Assembly: GCA_014529385.2 (NCBI GenBank)
Contig: CM043963.1
Span: 109,472,912 to 109,536,911 of the forward strand
Length of the DNA stretch: 64,000 nt
Origin: Adiantum capillus-veneris
Taxonomy: Eukaryota; Streptophyta; Polypodiopsida; Polypodiales; Pteridaceae
Direction of reading: 5' to 3'
Part shown: one piece after another, positions 1-11,950 of the stretch
Layout of the letters: each line of letters starts with the position of its first letter
Position numbering within the stretch: position 1 is the first letter of the stretch
The notes under the pieces: model-generated
What the model was told of the DNA's origin: nothing
The model's database searches: none
The model's input: the letters and a program-made list of their open reading frames with translations, nothing else
Program-made: the position numbers and the translations under genes

Positions 1-2
1 TA

Positions 3-140
3 TTGAGAGGCGGTAAGATTATCCGACGGTATCTTATTAAGTTTAAGAACTATCCTTTTGAAGATGCTATATGGATGCAAGGCATACAATTAAAGGATAA
101 CATAAACCTTTTCAATTCTTACAATGCTTCCCTAGAGTAA
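3..140 (+). CDS. End of chromovirus A1 pol: chromodomain
   Basis: This is an open frame of 45 codons ending in TAA, running in from the left edge. It contains IIRRYLIKFKNYP followed by EDAIWMQGIQLKD, the usual chromodomain pattern (aromatic Y, KxKxYP, then E..W). In chromoviruses this module follows the integrase and is thought to steer integration by binding modified histone tails. The equivalent peptide in A2 (55878-56165) is nearly identical. It is partial at the 5' side because of the window edge. Chromodomain identity is a pattern match by eye, and the match to A2 makes it fairly safe. Confidence 0.8.
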   Translation: MRGGKIIRRYLIKFKNYPFEDAIWMQGIQLKDNINLFNSYNASLE

Positions 141-480
141 GCAAATGTAAAAATGTTTAAAATGAACAAAGTTTTTGTCTTATAAGAGTCTCTTTTTCTT
201 TATTGTGCACAAATGTTAAGAAGCATGCATGCTTAGGATCAAGTTTGTGGAGACGACATCTTCCAAACACCAAGTAGAGCTTGTCACTCTACTATGGAAG
301 ATTGATAGGACTAATGCACAGACATGCTTGCGGTAGCTTAGGCTCTCAAGCACCCAATGGATTAGTCATCCATTCTGGAACGATGTCGAAGGGTAAAATA
401 GGGTCCTCTACCCGTTAGAAAAAGGACTAATAACTAGGCTTTATCTTCTCTACCTCATAGTCAAGGACGACTATGATTTC

Positions 481-493
481 AAGAGAGAGGTAA
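481..493 (+). other. Polypurine tract of A1
   Basis: AAGAGAGAGG followed by TAA immediately precedes the TG that opens the LTR. In gypsy elements this purine run primes plus-strand DNA synthesis. A2 has the matching AAGGGTAAGG on the minus strand at 55529-55538, also followed by TAA or a near equivalent, which fixes the LTR start in both copies. Confidence 0.65.
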
Positions 494-1995
494 TGTTATA
501 ATAACTAATATATAATTCTCCAGAATGATTTTCTCATGTTAAACTGATCCAGAGTAGGGATCCAAAGGAGTAACAAGCGTGATCCAAAGGGGGGGCCATT
601 TGCAAAAGAGCAATGTGCATCAATAGGCTTCAAAGACCCTACGGTTTAGTCCATTAAGACATCCAAAATGCTAAGGTTCCAAAATTAAATCAAATCTTCA
701 ATGGTCAAACCTAGGGAGAATTCGATTCTTGTGGGAAGACTCAAAAGTCTTCCCACATCCCTATCGAGGAGGGGCTGAGCCCTTTTTGTAGGGGATGAGA
801 GAGACACTCACACACACTCACCCAAGCTCCCTTTACACAAACGGCATAGAAGACACATGTCAGCTTCCTACCCCAGTTGCCCCCAAAGTGCACTCAAATC
901 CTATTGGGCCATAGATGTGGACCAATGAGAATTAGGCTAGAGTAAATTTAGTCTAATTCATTTAAAAACACTTGATAAAAGAACCAATAGAATTAAGCTC
1001 TCTAGAACACTATTGGACAATCTCCCAAGGGGTCCAATGAGCATTCAGCAGCCCAATGGCTTGCCTGATTCCTATTGTCCAGAAGACTAAGAGTTACAAT
1101 GAGAGTTTAATTGGATTATTTAAATACCTAAAACTCTCACAAAAGGGGAAAGGGGGACACATGTCACAAGGCTATCACTTATGCTTCTTAATTGTCATTG
1201 GCTAAACTTTGCAGGGGCCAATAGGATGCCATGAGCAAATAGCAAGAGGGGTTGACCAAGAGAGAGAGAGGGGGCTGATTTTTATCGCACACACACTCAC
1301 ACAATCTCATGTGTGAAGTAAAGAAGACTATCTCCTTCTCAAGCTTTAATGGAAAGCTCATCATCTACTCCAAGCTTGTGAGAAAGGAGGCCTACACCAA
1401 CAACTCTTGGCTTTGTGATGCAAATCCAACCAAGAGCCAAGATCCAATGCATGCTCATCTCCTCTACCATGCTAATTACTAAGCTATGCTAAGCTATTAA
1501 AAGTGATTATGTGAGGAGACCTACTTCTTTCTCATAAGAATACTCCTTCTTCCTCTCAATCTACTCTCATACCCCGCTAGCTCTTCGAAGGTGTGTGAGG
1601 TCTTGGGTCTGAGACCATGAGGGAATTGATGTTGTGTTTTCAAGTGTAATCTTGGTGCTTGAAGCTTCCGTCTTCATTGCACTAGCAAGTTATTGAAGGA
1701 ACAAAAAGTATTGTATTGTAAAATCTCTCCCTTGATGGGGAAAACCTATAATACAAAGCCTTTTGGAGGGGGGACCGGCTCCATGTAAATTCGGTCCTCA
1801 ATTGTTGTCAATAGCTTAATTTCTCTCTCTTTTTGAAGTATTGTTCATGCCTATCTAACTAGGTGTTATGATTTTGTTGCTCTCTCCATCCAAGCACTCT
1901 TACTATGCTCATTAGGAATCTATTCTTAATGAAATTCTCACTATGTCTATGTTATTTTTTGCTAAACACAAGCTACTAGATCATTAAATGTTACA
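494..1995 (+). repeat. 3' LTR of chromovirus A1, about 1.5 kb
   Basis: It begins TGTTATAATAACTA and is judged to end at TTACA. The length (1502 bp) agrees with the 1542 bp 5' LTR of A2. The shared stretches are the first 60 bases, the segment at 770-800 and the GGGGACCGGCTCC block near 1770. A perfect 11-bp hairpin (GTGGGAAGACT, loop CAAA) lies at 731-756. The 3' boundary is less certain than the 5' one. Confidence 0.7.
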
Positions 1996-2131
1996 TTATG
2001 TGGCTTGGTCAGAAAAAAAGACCAAAAAAACAAAAAAATTAAGAGTAAATTTGGGTCGCTAAACACCCAAAAAAAACTTAGTGAGCGGCCTTCACAGGCA
2101 CTCACCAATACTTCTAGGGTGTTGAGGTCGC

Positions 2132-4090
2132 ATGCACCTATGCTCTGGTCATGTGCTAGAGGACGATCGTATAGATGTGTCTCCGTTTACGCGGGCACCC
2201 ATTAGGCTCTAGGCCCTCAACTGGAACCCAAGGTAGTACCACTCAGGACCCACATATTGCATCTAGTGACTCTTTTTCTGACTACAACGTCATGGAAGGT
2301 TACCCAATGCCCAATCCCAATAGTTCAAGCCAAGACATACAAGCAATGGGCCCACTGTCTAAGCCAAGCGTGTTTAGCCGCTTGAAAGAGACTCTTAGTA
2401 GAGCCACTTGCTCCAAACATGGAGCTAGTAATGTAAATGAAGGGTGTGGGTAAGTAAATTCACCATTGATGATCAATGTAGACCCCATGCTCCTAAAGAG
2501 TGTGCATGTGAATGCTCCATTCACTGCACACCCTGACTCTTTAGAGCTATTCTCCTCCGAGGTTATATTACCTGATGGTAGAAGCCTTGCCAAAGTGCAA
2601 GAGGTTGAGCGATATATCATTGCAGCTAGGGAAAAGGAAATCAAAAGCTTACACAAGGCAGATAAACGGAGAGAGCTAAAGGCGAAGGCCCCTATGTCAA
2701 CATCCATGCTAGTCGAGCAATTGAGTACTCCTGAATTAGCAACCACTGAGGGTCAAACCATAGAGAGCCACATTGCATCTAGTTCAAAGGACACCCCTAG
2801 CACCTCAATCCTAGATGGAGCGTTTCTAAATGAAAATTGGGAGTATGAACTACAAACAAAGACTTTAACCAACCTATAGACAGGTCACACCCATCACGTG
2901 GATTGATTAGATGTCCTACAATCCACATCGGGTGCTACTAGCATAGAGGAGCAACAACAAATAGTTTGTGATGTCATCCATAGGATTATTGAGCTAGAGA
3001 AGCAGAACAAAGGGATCCACATGCCTTCAATCAGTCTCATGAGATTCTTGGATACAAGAAAGGCTAAGCAACCAACTTTATCACAAATGGAGACTCCCTT
3101 GGTAAGTTCAATGGATCCTCCATATGTTGTTTCGCCAGGGGTCTCAGTACAATCTGAGCCCACAAATGATAGCTTTACCTTTCCAAGTTTAGCTCATCTT
3201 TCTCTTGATGACACCACGGATACCATGCCTACCTCAGTGATGGGCATGAAAAAACACGTCATGGACCTCATTTATTAGTAAAGAGCCGCTACATGGTGGC
3301 CCAATGCCTACGATAGTACCTACAAGTGTGTATCAATCATATGCACCTACAAACCCTCATGCTCATGTAGCTCCTACCCCTCCCATTGTTTCAATAACTT
3401 ATGCTCTATGACCACAACATCCAAGTCCTTATTTCAATGAGACTATATCAGCATTAGCATGTCACATCCAAAGCAGCAAAGTCATACCCCATTTCAAAGA
3501 CCAACACAGGGGTTGGTGACAACCCCCTATATATGAACGATGCTAAAGAGGCTTCTAATTCGAATGAGAACATGGAGACTAAAACGGTCACTAGGAAAGA
3601 AACAAACAAGGAAGATCATCATGAGCCACAATGGCCAAGACCCAAGGAACCCAAGAAGAAGATATTAACTTACCCAAACCCTATAGAGGAGATCGAGCAA
3701 GTCAAGCAATTAATGAGTTTGGTAGAAGAGACCCAAAGGGATCTAGAGCCAACACCTAGGCAAATCCCGAATACAAACAATGTATTCCCTACGCGAAATC
3801 AACCTCACAAAGACCATAGACTACTAGCCATACCTAGTGTCATCCAAGAAGAAAGTGACTTTAAGTCATTGGGAAGTGGGTGTAGTCCCTTCTTGTTGGA
3901 GAAAATGTTTACAGAGGGATTACCTGACCCTATCAAAGAAATGGAGATCCCATCTTCCCCATGTCAAGGGATTGAAGCCCAAAAAGTGCCATTAAATATT
4001 GTCAAATTGATGGATTTCATAGCTTCAGAAGTTAGAACCACCATCATGTCCAAGCTATATGGAGACACCGAGCTATTCTTAGCACTTTGA
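2132..4090 (+). pseudogene. B1 gag, degenerate and internally deleted
   Basis: The start is taken as the ATG at 2132, because the next residues (HLCSGHVLE) correspond to the NLRSGRVLE start of B2 gag. The frame breaks near 2200, 2450, 2880 and 3280. The 2175-2880 part matches the acidic, Ser/Thr-rich N-terminal half of B2 gag. The nucleocapsid half with zinc knuckles is gone because of the deletion at about 3466. From 3533 it resumes with the basic/acidic segment that precedes the protease. It cannot encode a capsid protein. Confidence 0.7.
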
Positions 4091-4108
4091 GCTTTTCTCA
4101 ATGGAGAA

Positions 4109-4620
4109 ATGAAAGTCGGGCTACCACAATTTGCACAAATGGATGGAGCTAGGGAGGTGCCAATAGAGGAGGAACACTTAGATCCACAACCCAACCTAGA
4201 TGAGAACTCTGTTGTTGAAATACCTATTAACAAGTTGGGACAATACTTTGAAGGCGATGAATCCAATGCAAACATACCAATCACAACCAAGGGATTAATT
4301 GTGAACGGAATCCTTGATGGTGGCATTGGGGTTAGCATTGTAACTAAAAATTGCTAGGAATCTATGGAAAGACCTCACCTTGGGACTACAAACATAGTGG
4401 TAAAGATGGCCAATGGGACTATTGTTAAACCTATTGGGATGCTAAAAGATCTCAAGATCAAGATCCTTGGACACAAAATAAGGCATACCTCCATTCTTAT
4501 GGATTTTTCCAAGCACACTATCATTCGAGATGATCTTAGGATGTCCTTTCATGAGGGAAGCAAAAATGGTGCATGACTGGTCTAAAAACCATGTTTACTT
4601 TCTCTGTCATTTGAGTTGAT
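4109..4620 (+). pseudogene. B1 first retropepsin-like domain (DGG form)
   Basis: The frame reads PITTKGLIVNGILDGGIGVSIVTK, then a stop at 4355-4357, then the Gly-Arg-Pro-like distal half. Retropepsins cut the Gag-Pol polyprotein and need Asp-Thr/Ser-Gly; here the codons at 4316-4324 read Asp-Gly-Gly, as in B2 and B3. The distal frame is disrupted by a frameshift near 4540, where the segment corresponding to MILGRPFMREAKMVHDWS in B2 changes frame. Identification rests on collinearity with B2. Confidence 0.7.
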
Positions 4621-6502
4621 CTTGTAATTGGTCGAGCACATCCTCTAGGAAAGAGATTTATAATTGATCATAGATCTGACACCACAATTCACTCAGCCCC
4701 ATTGCAGTATTGTTGCACGTGTAAAAAGGACACTGATGTTGGGAAAGATTCCCCTTATATGGATGTTCTACCTAGGATTACTGAGTCTCACAATGTGGAT
4801 TGGGTCCACCTAGAAGCAACCATAGACGCTTGGGGAAATAGGAGGACAACCTAGATAACACATGAGGGGGATGAAAGCCACAACTTGTGCCTTTAAATAT
4901 GATAGGAGCAATGCATATAGCTCGCGGGACCTACAAGGGTGAAGGCTTGATTGACACTAAAACCAGTAGCATCTCAAAATACCATAGCTCACATGATTTG
5001 GATTCTAGATCATCAATTGAAATTGACTCTAAGGATGGAGAATTTGAATTGAATACTGGCACAAATATGGAGACAAACCATTCAAGGCCCAGTGGTACCC
5101 TAGATGAAAATCTATTTTGGAGAGGAGAAGACACAAGTAGCGATTCATCTAGCCACTCTACACTAGAGACCAGCCATAATTAAAAAAATTAGACAAGAGG
5201 AGTAAGCAATATAAGAGGCAACGATATTGAGAAAATGTGTGTGCTAGGATAAATGAAAATAAATCTACCACAGAATGGCTTAATTATGTGGGGGCATGCA
5301 ATGCTCATCAAAAGTTGGTAGATAATTGGGTGAATACCTTCAAGGTGTCATGTGGTGCAGTCCACAACCCATTGACATCGCACATGTAGAAGCTACAGAG
5401 AAGCCAAAGTTGAGCCGTACTATAAGGAGATGACAAAATCAAGAGCTAGCTCAACAAGAAAAGGAAGGGGAAGAGAAATCACAGTCCACAAAACAACAAG
5501 ACCACACATATTTACATCCTGCACCCGAGCATTTCAAATCCTACACCACGGAGGAGCGTAAGGTTGTGTATACAAAGGCCCAGAAAACACCTATCGATGG
5601 AAGTAATGGAGTCTAGGATGGTCTAGTGATAGTTAAGGAAATAGATTTAGCAAACCCAGATGAGGAGTCCAAACCTGTTTTCATTGCCCAAGATATGACA
5701 GAGACTGAGGAATATGTACTTAAGGAGATTCTCAAGGAAATCAAGGATAGATTTTCTTGGACATATCATGATATGAAAGGTGTTCCACCTCCCGTGGTGC
5801 AACACACAATTCCCATGAATAACGTGGCTAAACCAGTCCAGCAACGACCCTACCCAATGAATCCTAAGTATGCAAAGATTGAAAAGCTTGTCAAATGGAG
5901 ATTCATATACCCTACCGAGCACTCAGAATGGATGTCTCCACCAATAGTTATTGTGCCAAAAAAGAATGGAATACTTAGAGTGTGCGTGGATCTCAAGAAG
6001 GTCAATGCCACCACTAGGAGAGACCATTACCCCTTGCCATATTCGGAACATGTGCTTGAAAGAGTTGCGGGGAAGGAAGCTTATAGCTTTTTAGATGGGT
6101 ACTCTGGCTACAATCAAATTACAATTGCACTAGAGGACCAAGCTAAAACTTCTTTTATAACCAAATTTGGAGTGTTCGCATTTTGTGTTATGGTTTTTGG
6201 CTTAACCAATGCCCCTGCTACCTTCCAAAGATTAATAAACAATGCTTTTAGGGAATATTTGAGGGAGTTTTGTGAAGCTTTCTTAGATGACCTTTGTGTT
6301 TATTCTTCTTGGAAATAACATCTATCATGTTTACGAAAAGTGTTTGAAAAGTGCAGACTGTATCGCATCTCATTAAACCCTTTCAAATGCCAATTTTCGG
6401 TTAAACATGGAGTCATTATAGGGCATATGGTGTCCAAAAAAGGGATTTCGACAAATGGGAGCAAAATTAAAGCCATTTCCAATTTGCCACCACCTACAAA
6501 CC
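4621..6502 (+). pseudogene. B1 pol linker and reverse transcriptase
   Basis: From 4621 to 5625 there is a broken acidic linker matching B2 17470-18440. From 5626 a 230-codon frame is open: it carries PKKNGILRVCVDLKKVNA, the palm segment FLDGYSGYNQI, FGLTNAPATFQRLI and the catalytic FLDD at about 6285, then stops at 6316-6318. The polymerase core is therefore better preserved here than in B2, which has lost 11 residues after FGLTNA. A 12-bp loss removes four residues after NPKYAKI. The frame continues past the stop to about 6502, where the copy is cut off. Confidence 0.8.
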
Positions 6503-8816
6503 CCTCTTCATCTTCTAGTGTCCCCCATGGAGGAGCACACTGATTGCTCCTTGGTGATATGTTTGTGATCAAATATGTGGCAAATATCGGGTCTCATTTT
6601 CAATGGTGATGAAGATGGGAACACAGTGGCTTGCGGATTTTGAGTTTTTTATGCTCTCATTGCGGATGTGAAGTGATGAAGCGAAGGTGCAGTTGGTGCC
6701 ATTGGTGATGCGATGTAAAGCGATGGCTGGTTTGACGGTCTGGGAGCAGTAGATAAGCAGGATTGGATTGGTTTTTGAGAGCAGTTTTTGTGCAGGTTTT
6801 CAAGGGTAGTGTCAGTTGTTGAAGTAGATGTGAGGATCAAATGCCTACATTTTCTAGCAATGACGGGGTGTTCTATGGACCAATCAAGGGTGGTGCCAAA
6901 TGTGTAAAGTGCGGAGCCGGCCAAGATAAGGCCTATGATCGATTTTGTTCCTTGGGAGCTGTATGTTTGTGGGGTGCCTATGCGAGTGGTGGAAGATCTT
7001 GTCAACGAGGATAAGCCCCTTGTAAAAAAAAAACATGTTTGTTGAGGAGCCAGCTGATGTCGAAATTCAAGAGGAACGTGAAGAGGTGAAGCATGTTCTT
7101 GTTGAATGTTTGTATGAAAGGGTACCAAAGTGTGGCCAAGTTGCAGATGCCAAGAGCCTGGAAGTGGGTGAAGAGTATGTGCAGAGGTAGGATGATGGTC
7201 AAGCTCTTGTGGAGCAGTAAGAAGGGGAAGATATTGATACCAAATCAACCTATGGTGAAGAGGGCAAGAGCACCGGCTCAAGCTTTTGGGCGACAAGCGA
7301 GGAGGATGGGGCGGATGATTCCACATCGTGTGCAAGCAGATTGATTTTATGATTCAATGCTGGTAAGAGTGAAGCTACCATGTTGTATGTCTAATGATAT
7401 GGTGATCAACAATGCAAAAGAAGAGCAGGTTGAAGAGTCGGAGATGATGCATGGGGATATACAACCAAATATGCCGTGTCACACCATGTTGATGGCCATG
7501 CTAATGAGAGTTGTGGTGGAGATCATTGTAGTGATGCAATTAGCTCATAGATGTGTAGAGAAGGAGAAGGCCACATCTATGGAGAGCTAGGTTAGCCTAC
7601 AAAGTCGACAGGAGGGTAGCAATGAAGTGGATACCAAGTGAGTTGGGCACTCTTCTTGTGCTCATGGCGTGTTGTTGCGGTTGCCTATACAGATTGTGGT
7701 GGTAATGCCTTGGATAGGGGTTCTTTTGATTAGTTATGCATTGAAGATGAAGTCGATTGGGGATTTGATGATCCTATGAATGAAATGGATGAAGAGACGC
7801 AGGTGCTCGCTGGGAAAGCTTCGGCTAGGATACAGGCGATGCGAGGGTTTGCCCCTCCACAGGTGAAGGTTCCTTTGGGAGAGAAATTGTCTGCTACTAC
7901 GGTTGTGCATGCGGAGGTAGCTATGGAGGAGTACTGGTGTCAACCGCAATGCCCTTTAGAGGAGATTTCTTTCATGGAGATTGTTGCCCTACATGGTTGG
8001 AAGGGAGGATCAGGTACGTATATGTCTGATGATAGTGATGGTATTTTTGGTGATGCTTTGTTTGAAGTGGGCGGTATTCCGATGGGTGCTCAAAGTAGTG
8101 AAGGTAGGCCATGGTTAGCTTAGGTGCATGATGGGCTATATGCTTTGGTGCAACACTATGGAAAGGTGTTGCAAGTGGATGGGTGTGATCAATGCTAACT
8201 GTTTGACCCACGTGGTAACCATGCTGTTTGACCCAGGTGGTAGCCATGCTGTGAAGCAGGGGGTTGGAAAATCCGCTTGAGAAAAGGGGGTGGGTTGCTG
8301 AGGTCAGTTTTGGTACATATGGTAGGTGTTTTGTGGTGTACAGATTGTTCGATGGAATTAGGAGGACTTTGGACTCACTTTTGGGCCCTATAAAAAGTGC
8401 CACATCATCTTAGAGAGAGAAAATGAAAATGTTAAAAAATATATTTTAGGTGATGCTTTTTTGCACCAACAAACAGCCCAAATGGCATTCAATGTTAGGT
8501 AGCCATCGCCTACTTTTCTTGTCCTTTGTTCTCTTTTCAAGAATCTAAATAATCGTATGACTAATGATTTGAAACACAAATTTACAAGCATTCCCTCCAA
8601 AAACATAAGCTACAGGAACTCTATCAACTTTAAACATGGGACTACACTCATTTCAAACGCGAGCTTCCAAGCCTGCGCTGCCAAAACTTGAGATATTTTG
8701 TTAGTCATAGGAATGGACAACACTTCTTTTTTTATATGAAAACATCAATTTGAACTTGCAATCCTCAACCCCTTCATCTTCAAAGAAAGAACAGACATCA
8801 TCTTCATGTTGATGTA
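6503..8816 (+). other. Unclassified 2.3 kb with a broken acidic frame
   Basis: I recognise no domain. In the plus frames there are acidic, low-complexity stretches: about 7035-7345 in one frame and 7740-8123 in another, the latter ending at TAG. The latter includes MNEMDEETQVLAGKASAR and a run of D/S/G residues. A 27-bp direct repeat (GTTTGACCCA[CG]GTGGTA) occurs at about 8200-8250. It could be a relic of an unknown element or of a host gene; the stops argue for decay. Confidence 0.3.
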
Positions 8817-11323
8817 TTGCAAGAGTACGCACCATTGCAGAAACATAGGAAGGAGTCCTTTCTTATCCCAACGGGAGAAGGACAAACAAGGAACATCATT
8901 TGGATTTTTGGACCGATGGGTCTATTTACCCAAAGGATCCTACAAAAAATGTGGCACCTCCCTTTGCTAATATCATTAACCTTTTACATTTCACAGGCGA
9001 TGGCAAGGATGGGCCATTGGGATACACTGAACATTTGGAAATGCGAGGATTGAATGCAGAAAAGCAAATAGACCTCCTAGCGATGGAGAACATGTAGCTA
9101 AAGAAACTTAATGAAGCATGCACTCAGAAGATTTCATCAAATAGAGAGACAATTCAAAGCCTTGAGAAGAAGATCACAAGTTTGTGTATGAAAGACATCG
9201 TACTTGGGTGTCAGAAAAGAAAACAAGATCTATGTAACATAGAGAATATGAAGATTGGTAGTGGTGGCGGCCTGAAAAAATGAATACGAGCTTTAAGGTA
9301 ACTCAAAGTTTGGTTATGCTTTTGTATCACATATATGCTTTACACTTTCTTATTTATTGATCATGACGCGTGGTGCTTTCTTTGCATGTCTTTGCTAAAT
9401 TCAAACTCGAACGGAGTAGGTTCCAATGCCGAAGTAGGTTCTAATGCTAGAGTAGGTTCCAATGTCGGTGTGCATTATAGTCTTCTAGTTCCAAAACATG
9501 CAGTTGAAGAGATGATAACTCAAAAATTTGATAAATTGAAAGGGAGGCTCCTTACCTCTTTCATGAAGGAGAATCAGCTGGAGCCCATAAAAGTGCAAGC
9601 AATACTTGATGAGAGTGGCACCTCGCACATGGGATACATGGCTCTCTTCAAAGCATTAGCTAAAAAGTCTCAAAATAAATTATAGAGAGGATCATTGCTT
9701 CCAAAGCCATCGCATGCAAAGCCATCGCATGTAAAGGTTGCACTGGACACGTAAACGATAAGGTGTTTGAGAAACTTGGATCACCATTCCATATTGAAGC
9801 AACGTTCATAGCCAAGGGAGGAGAGAGATATAGTATAGCAAGTATAACAACCTCTTTGTTGATCTTGAAGCATTGCAAAGCTATGAAGTTCACTTCTTTG
9901 ATATGAGTCAAGCGGAGTGGAATGGAGTTCTCAAGGTTGCTTTGAAGCTCAACGAGTGTGAGGTCCTAAAGAACAGGAAGCTAGAGAGAGCCACCACTAC
10001 CCTCATTAACAAAGCTTTGGATTCATCAATAACCAAAGAGAACCCATCATATTTCAACGTGCAAGTGCAAAAATAATCTTCTAATGCCAGGTTCATTTGA
10101 GGTATATTGGGTTCAATCTATAATAACAAAAATATTGCATGTATGGTTCTTAGCTTTATGTTCCTTTTTTTATATAAAAGTCGATAAAGAAGATTTTGAA
10201 ATCCTCCATTGGGTTTTTAGTCAAACCCAAATTCCTTCTATCATCAGTGACCAAAGAAACAGAGGTGTGCTTTCAGTGGAAGGATTTGGTGACTATAAGG
10301 TTGAATGGCACATGGTAGGTGACTTAAAGACTCTGAAGTGCATGTACAACGTAACACACAATGCATCTGTGGCAAATCCATGTTAATATTTCATGGCCAA
10401 TGCATGATCTCTTGAGAGTGTGCAATGGAGTAGAGCTCCCAAGAGACATCTTCAAAATAAATCTTTTCAGCCAATGCTTGATACTCCTCTATGTAGAGTT
10501 CACATTTGTACACTTCATGCACTCTGCAGAATAATTGAAAAAGTGGTTCATTTGTACATATGTTTTGCATGGACCTTAAAGCAAGTGAGTGAGTCAAAAG
10601 GAGTCATCAAAGCATTAGAGGAAGTGCTCTCAGACATTGGTTTGCATGGATGAAACATCAAAATCAAAGAAGACCCTAAGATGTATCAAGGTCATTACAA
10701 GGTACCATTGAAAGCGTCGATAGGTGGCGTGAAGGCCAAAAGGTTTCTTGGGCTTAGCCTCAAAGAGTGTGATAGAGAGGAGAAGAGAAACCTGTTCAAC
10801 AAATGGAAACAGTTACATATAGTGGTTAGAGACAATGGTGGTGGTGTGGCAATCCAAAATCACAAGGCAAACGTGTGGAAATCACTTGATAAAATCTTCC
10901 ACTGCGTTGATCAGCATTTGTGGGACGAAAGTAAGCTCACATCATTTCAAGCAGCCTTGCTGGATTGGAAGAAGGAATACCTGGCAAGGTGGGGTAGGCA
11001 GCATATCACTCATTACATGGTGAGTTAGCATGTTCCATATGCAAATAACATATTATCCATAAATCCCTACTCTACTCACCATTTTTTTTTCCAATGCAAC
11101 ACATACTGTTTAACCATGGTCTACATTTTGCCAAAACATATGGCTCGTTGTCAATATGTTCCAGACAAGGCATCGAAAAGACCCACTACATGGCAAGAAC
11201 ACGTTACTTTAACCATACCATACATGGAGAAGGCAAAGATAGAGCCAATAGCCTATTAGAGTTACATCAATGGACTTATAGACAACTTTACATAGAGAAA
11301 ATCAGAAGGAGCTTCTTAAGAGC
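8817..11323 (+). pseudogene. Gene D, proximal part: unknown exon-split gene broken by B2
   Basis: Several blocks on the plus strand read as exons of one protein: about 8895-9096 (WTDGSIYPKDP), 9390-9683 (AVEEMITQKFDKLKGRLL), 9873-10073, 10170-10383 (YKVEWHMVGDLKTLKCMYN), 10400-10650 (VHICTLHALCRIIEKVVHL) and 10681-11019 (GGVKAKRFLGLSLKE). The last is followed by a GTGAGT donor at 11020, and a final block runs 11099-11323 (KTYGSLSICSRQGIEKTH). The order GDLK, Cys cluster, LHALCRI, then YGSLS..SRQGIEK recalls domesticated or transposon-borne proteins with a GDLK core, but I cannot name the family. Single-base frameshifts (for example near 11287) and stops mark it as a pseudogene. B2 cuts it at 11323/25218. 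Confidence 0.5.
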
Positions 11324-11928
11324 TGTTAACCCTCACGGCTCACGGACACCCTATCACCTATGAGACGGACGTTGTAACCTACGGTGGACATTGTATTATT
11401 TATTTGGTAGAGTCAGGTACCGGGCTTGTTTGTCCAATAGGAAAAGGGTAAGAGTGATCGCCGATGAGAGGCGCACTCTAACAGGGACATTCAAGGGATT
11501 AGTTGGCTAAGCATGGGCGCCCAAGTGTGAATGGGGTGAGCTCATATAAAAGCCAACTAACCCTAAAATTCACTCATTCTCTCATTTGTGCAATAGAAGA
11601 GTGCTCTTGCTCCATCTCCATCTCCATCTTCTTCTTCTTCACCTCCTTGTGTGTGTGTGTGTATGTGTGTGTGTGTGAGAGAGAGAGAGAGTACGATCGA
11701 GCATTGCGGCGGCATGACGGCGGTGAAGCGGTTGAGCGCGACGTAGCGGCGTCTCCTTCTTCTTCGCGGCGAGGAACCCTCCACGGCAGGAGCATAGAGC
11801 GGTGAGTGACACACCATTGCCCTCTTTTGAGCTTACTAGTTAAGCTAGTTGTGTGCTTGGAGCCGTCTGTGGCTCGCACACAGTGTTAGGCAAGTCCCTT
11901 GCTTCGACAGTGCGGCAAGGAGCGCACA
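11324..11928 (+). repeat. 5' LTR of B2
   Basis: It begins TGTTAACCCTCACGG and ends GAGCGCACA. It contains the promoter region (TATAAAA at 11545), a GT then GA microsatellite at about 11648-11691 and a GC-rich stretch (11705-11800). The four family B LTRs in this window differ mainly in the length of that internal microsatellite. Confidence 0.95.
11545..11551 (+). promoter_or_regulatory. TATA box of the B2 5' LTR
   Basis: TATAAAA sits 221 bp into the LTR, in the context GAGCTCATATAAAAGCC. The same context is kept in the 3' LTR (24825-24840) and inverted in both B3 LTRs. Transcription would start about 30 bp downstream, leaving about 350 bp of R/U5. The start itself is inferred. Confidence 0.65.
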
Positions 11929-11932
11929 TTTT

Positions 11933-11950
11933 TGGCGCCGCTACCGGGGA
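11933..11950 (+). other. Primer binding site of B2 (tRNA-Asp type)
   Basis: TGGCGCCGCTACCGGGGA lies four T's after the LTR end. It is complementary to the 3' end of plant tRNA-Asp(GTC) except at two positions. The copy in B3 (44446-44463) is the exact TGGCGCCGTTGCCGGGGA, so the two mismatches are later changes. Minus-strand DNA synthesis would start here. Confidence 0.85.

Larger units (their letters stand above)
1..1995 (+). mobile_element. Chromovirus A1 (Ty3/gypsy), 3' end only
   Basis: Only the end of pol, the polypurine tract and the 3' LTR are inside the window; the rest lies to the left. The family is the same as A2 at 55391-59521 on the other strand: the chromodomain peptide and the LTR segment around the GGAGGGGGGACCGGCTCCA motif match. 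The right end abuts the leader of B1 with no LTR or primer site of B1 in between, so A1 probably inserted into B1 and its target duplication would begin TTATG at 1996. The left duplication cannot be seen. Confidence 0.8.
1996..6502 (+). mobile_element. B1: truncated gypsy element of family B
   Basis: It is collinear with B2 from the leader (compare 12984) to the connection just after the reverse transcriptase (B2 about 19296). It lacks both LTRs, the primer site, RNase H, integrase and everything downstream. At about 3466 the copy jumps from the B2-equivalent position 14465 to 16293, a loss of about 1.8 kb covering the end of gag and all zinc knuckles. The right break is after CCACCTACAAAC near 6502. 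It has many stops and frameshifts, so it is an old copy. Confidence 0.8.

Noticed and set aside
10391-10597. Minus-strand frame of 68 codons
   Set aside because: It is the antisense of a gene D exon that has recognisable plus-strand continuity.
11563-11879. Open frames on both strands inside the B LTRs
   Set aside because: Arise from the microsatellite and GC-rich stretch; not conserved between LTRs.
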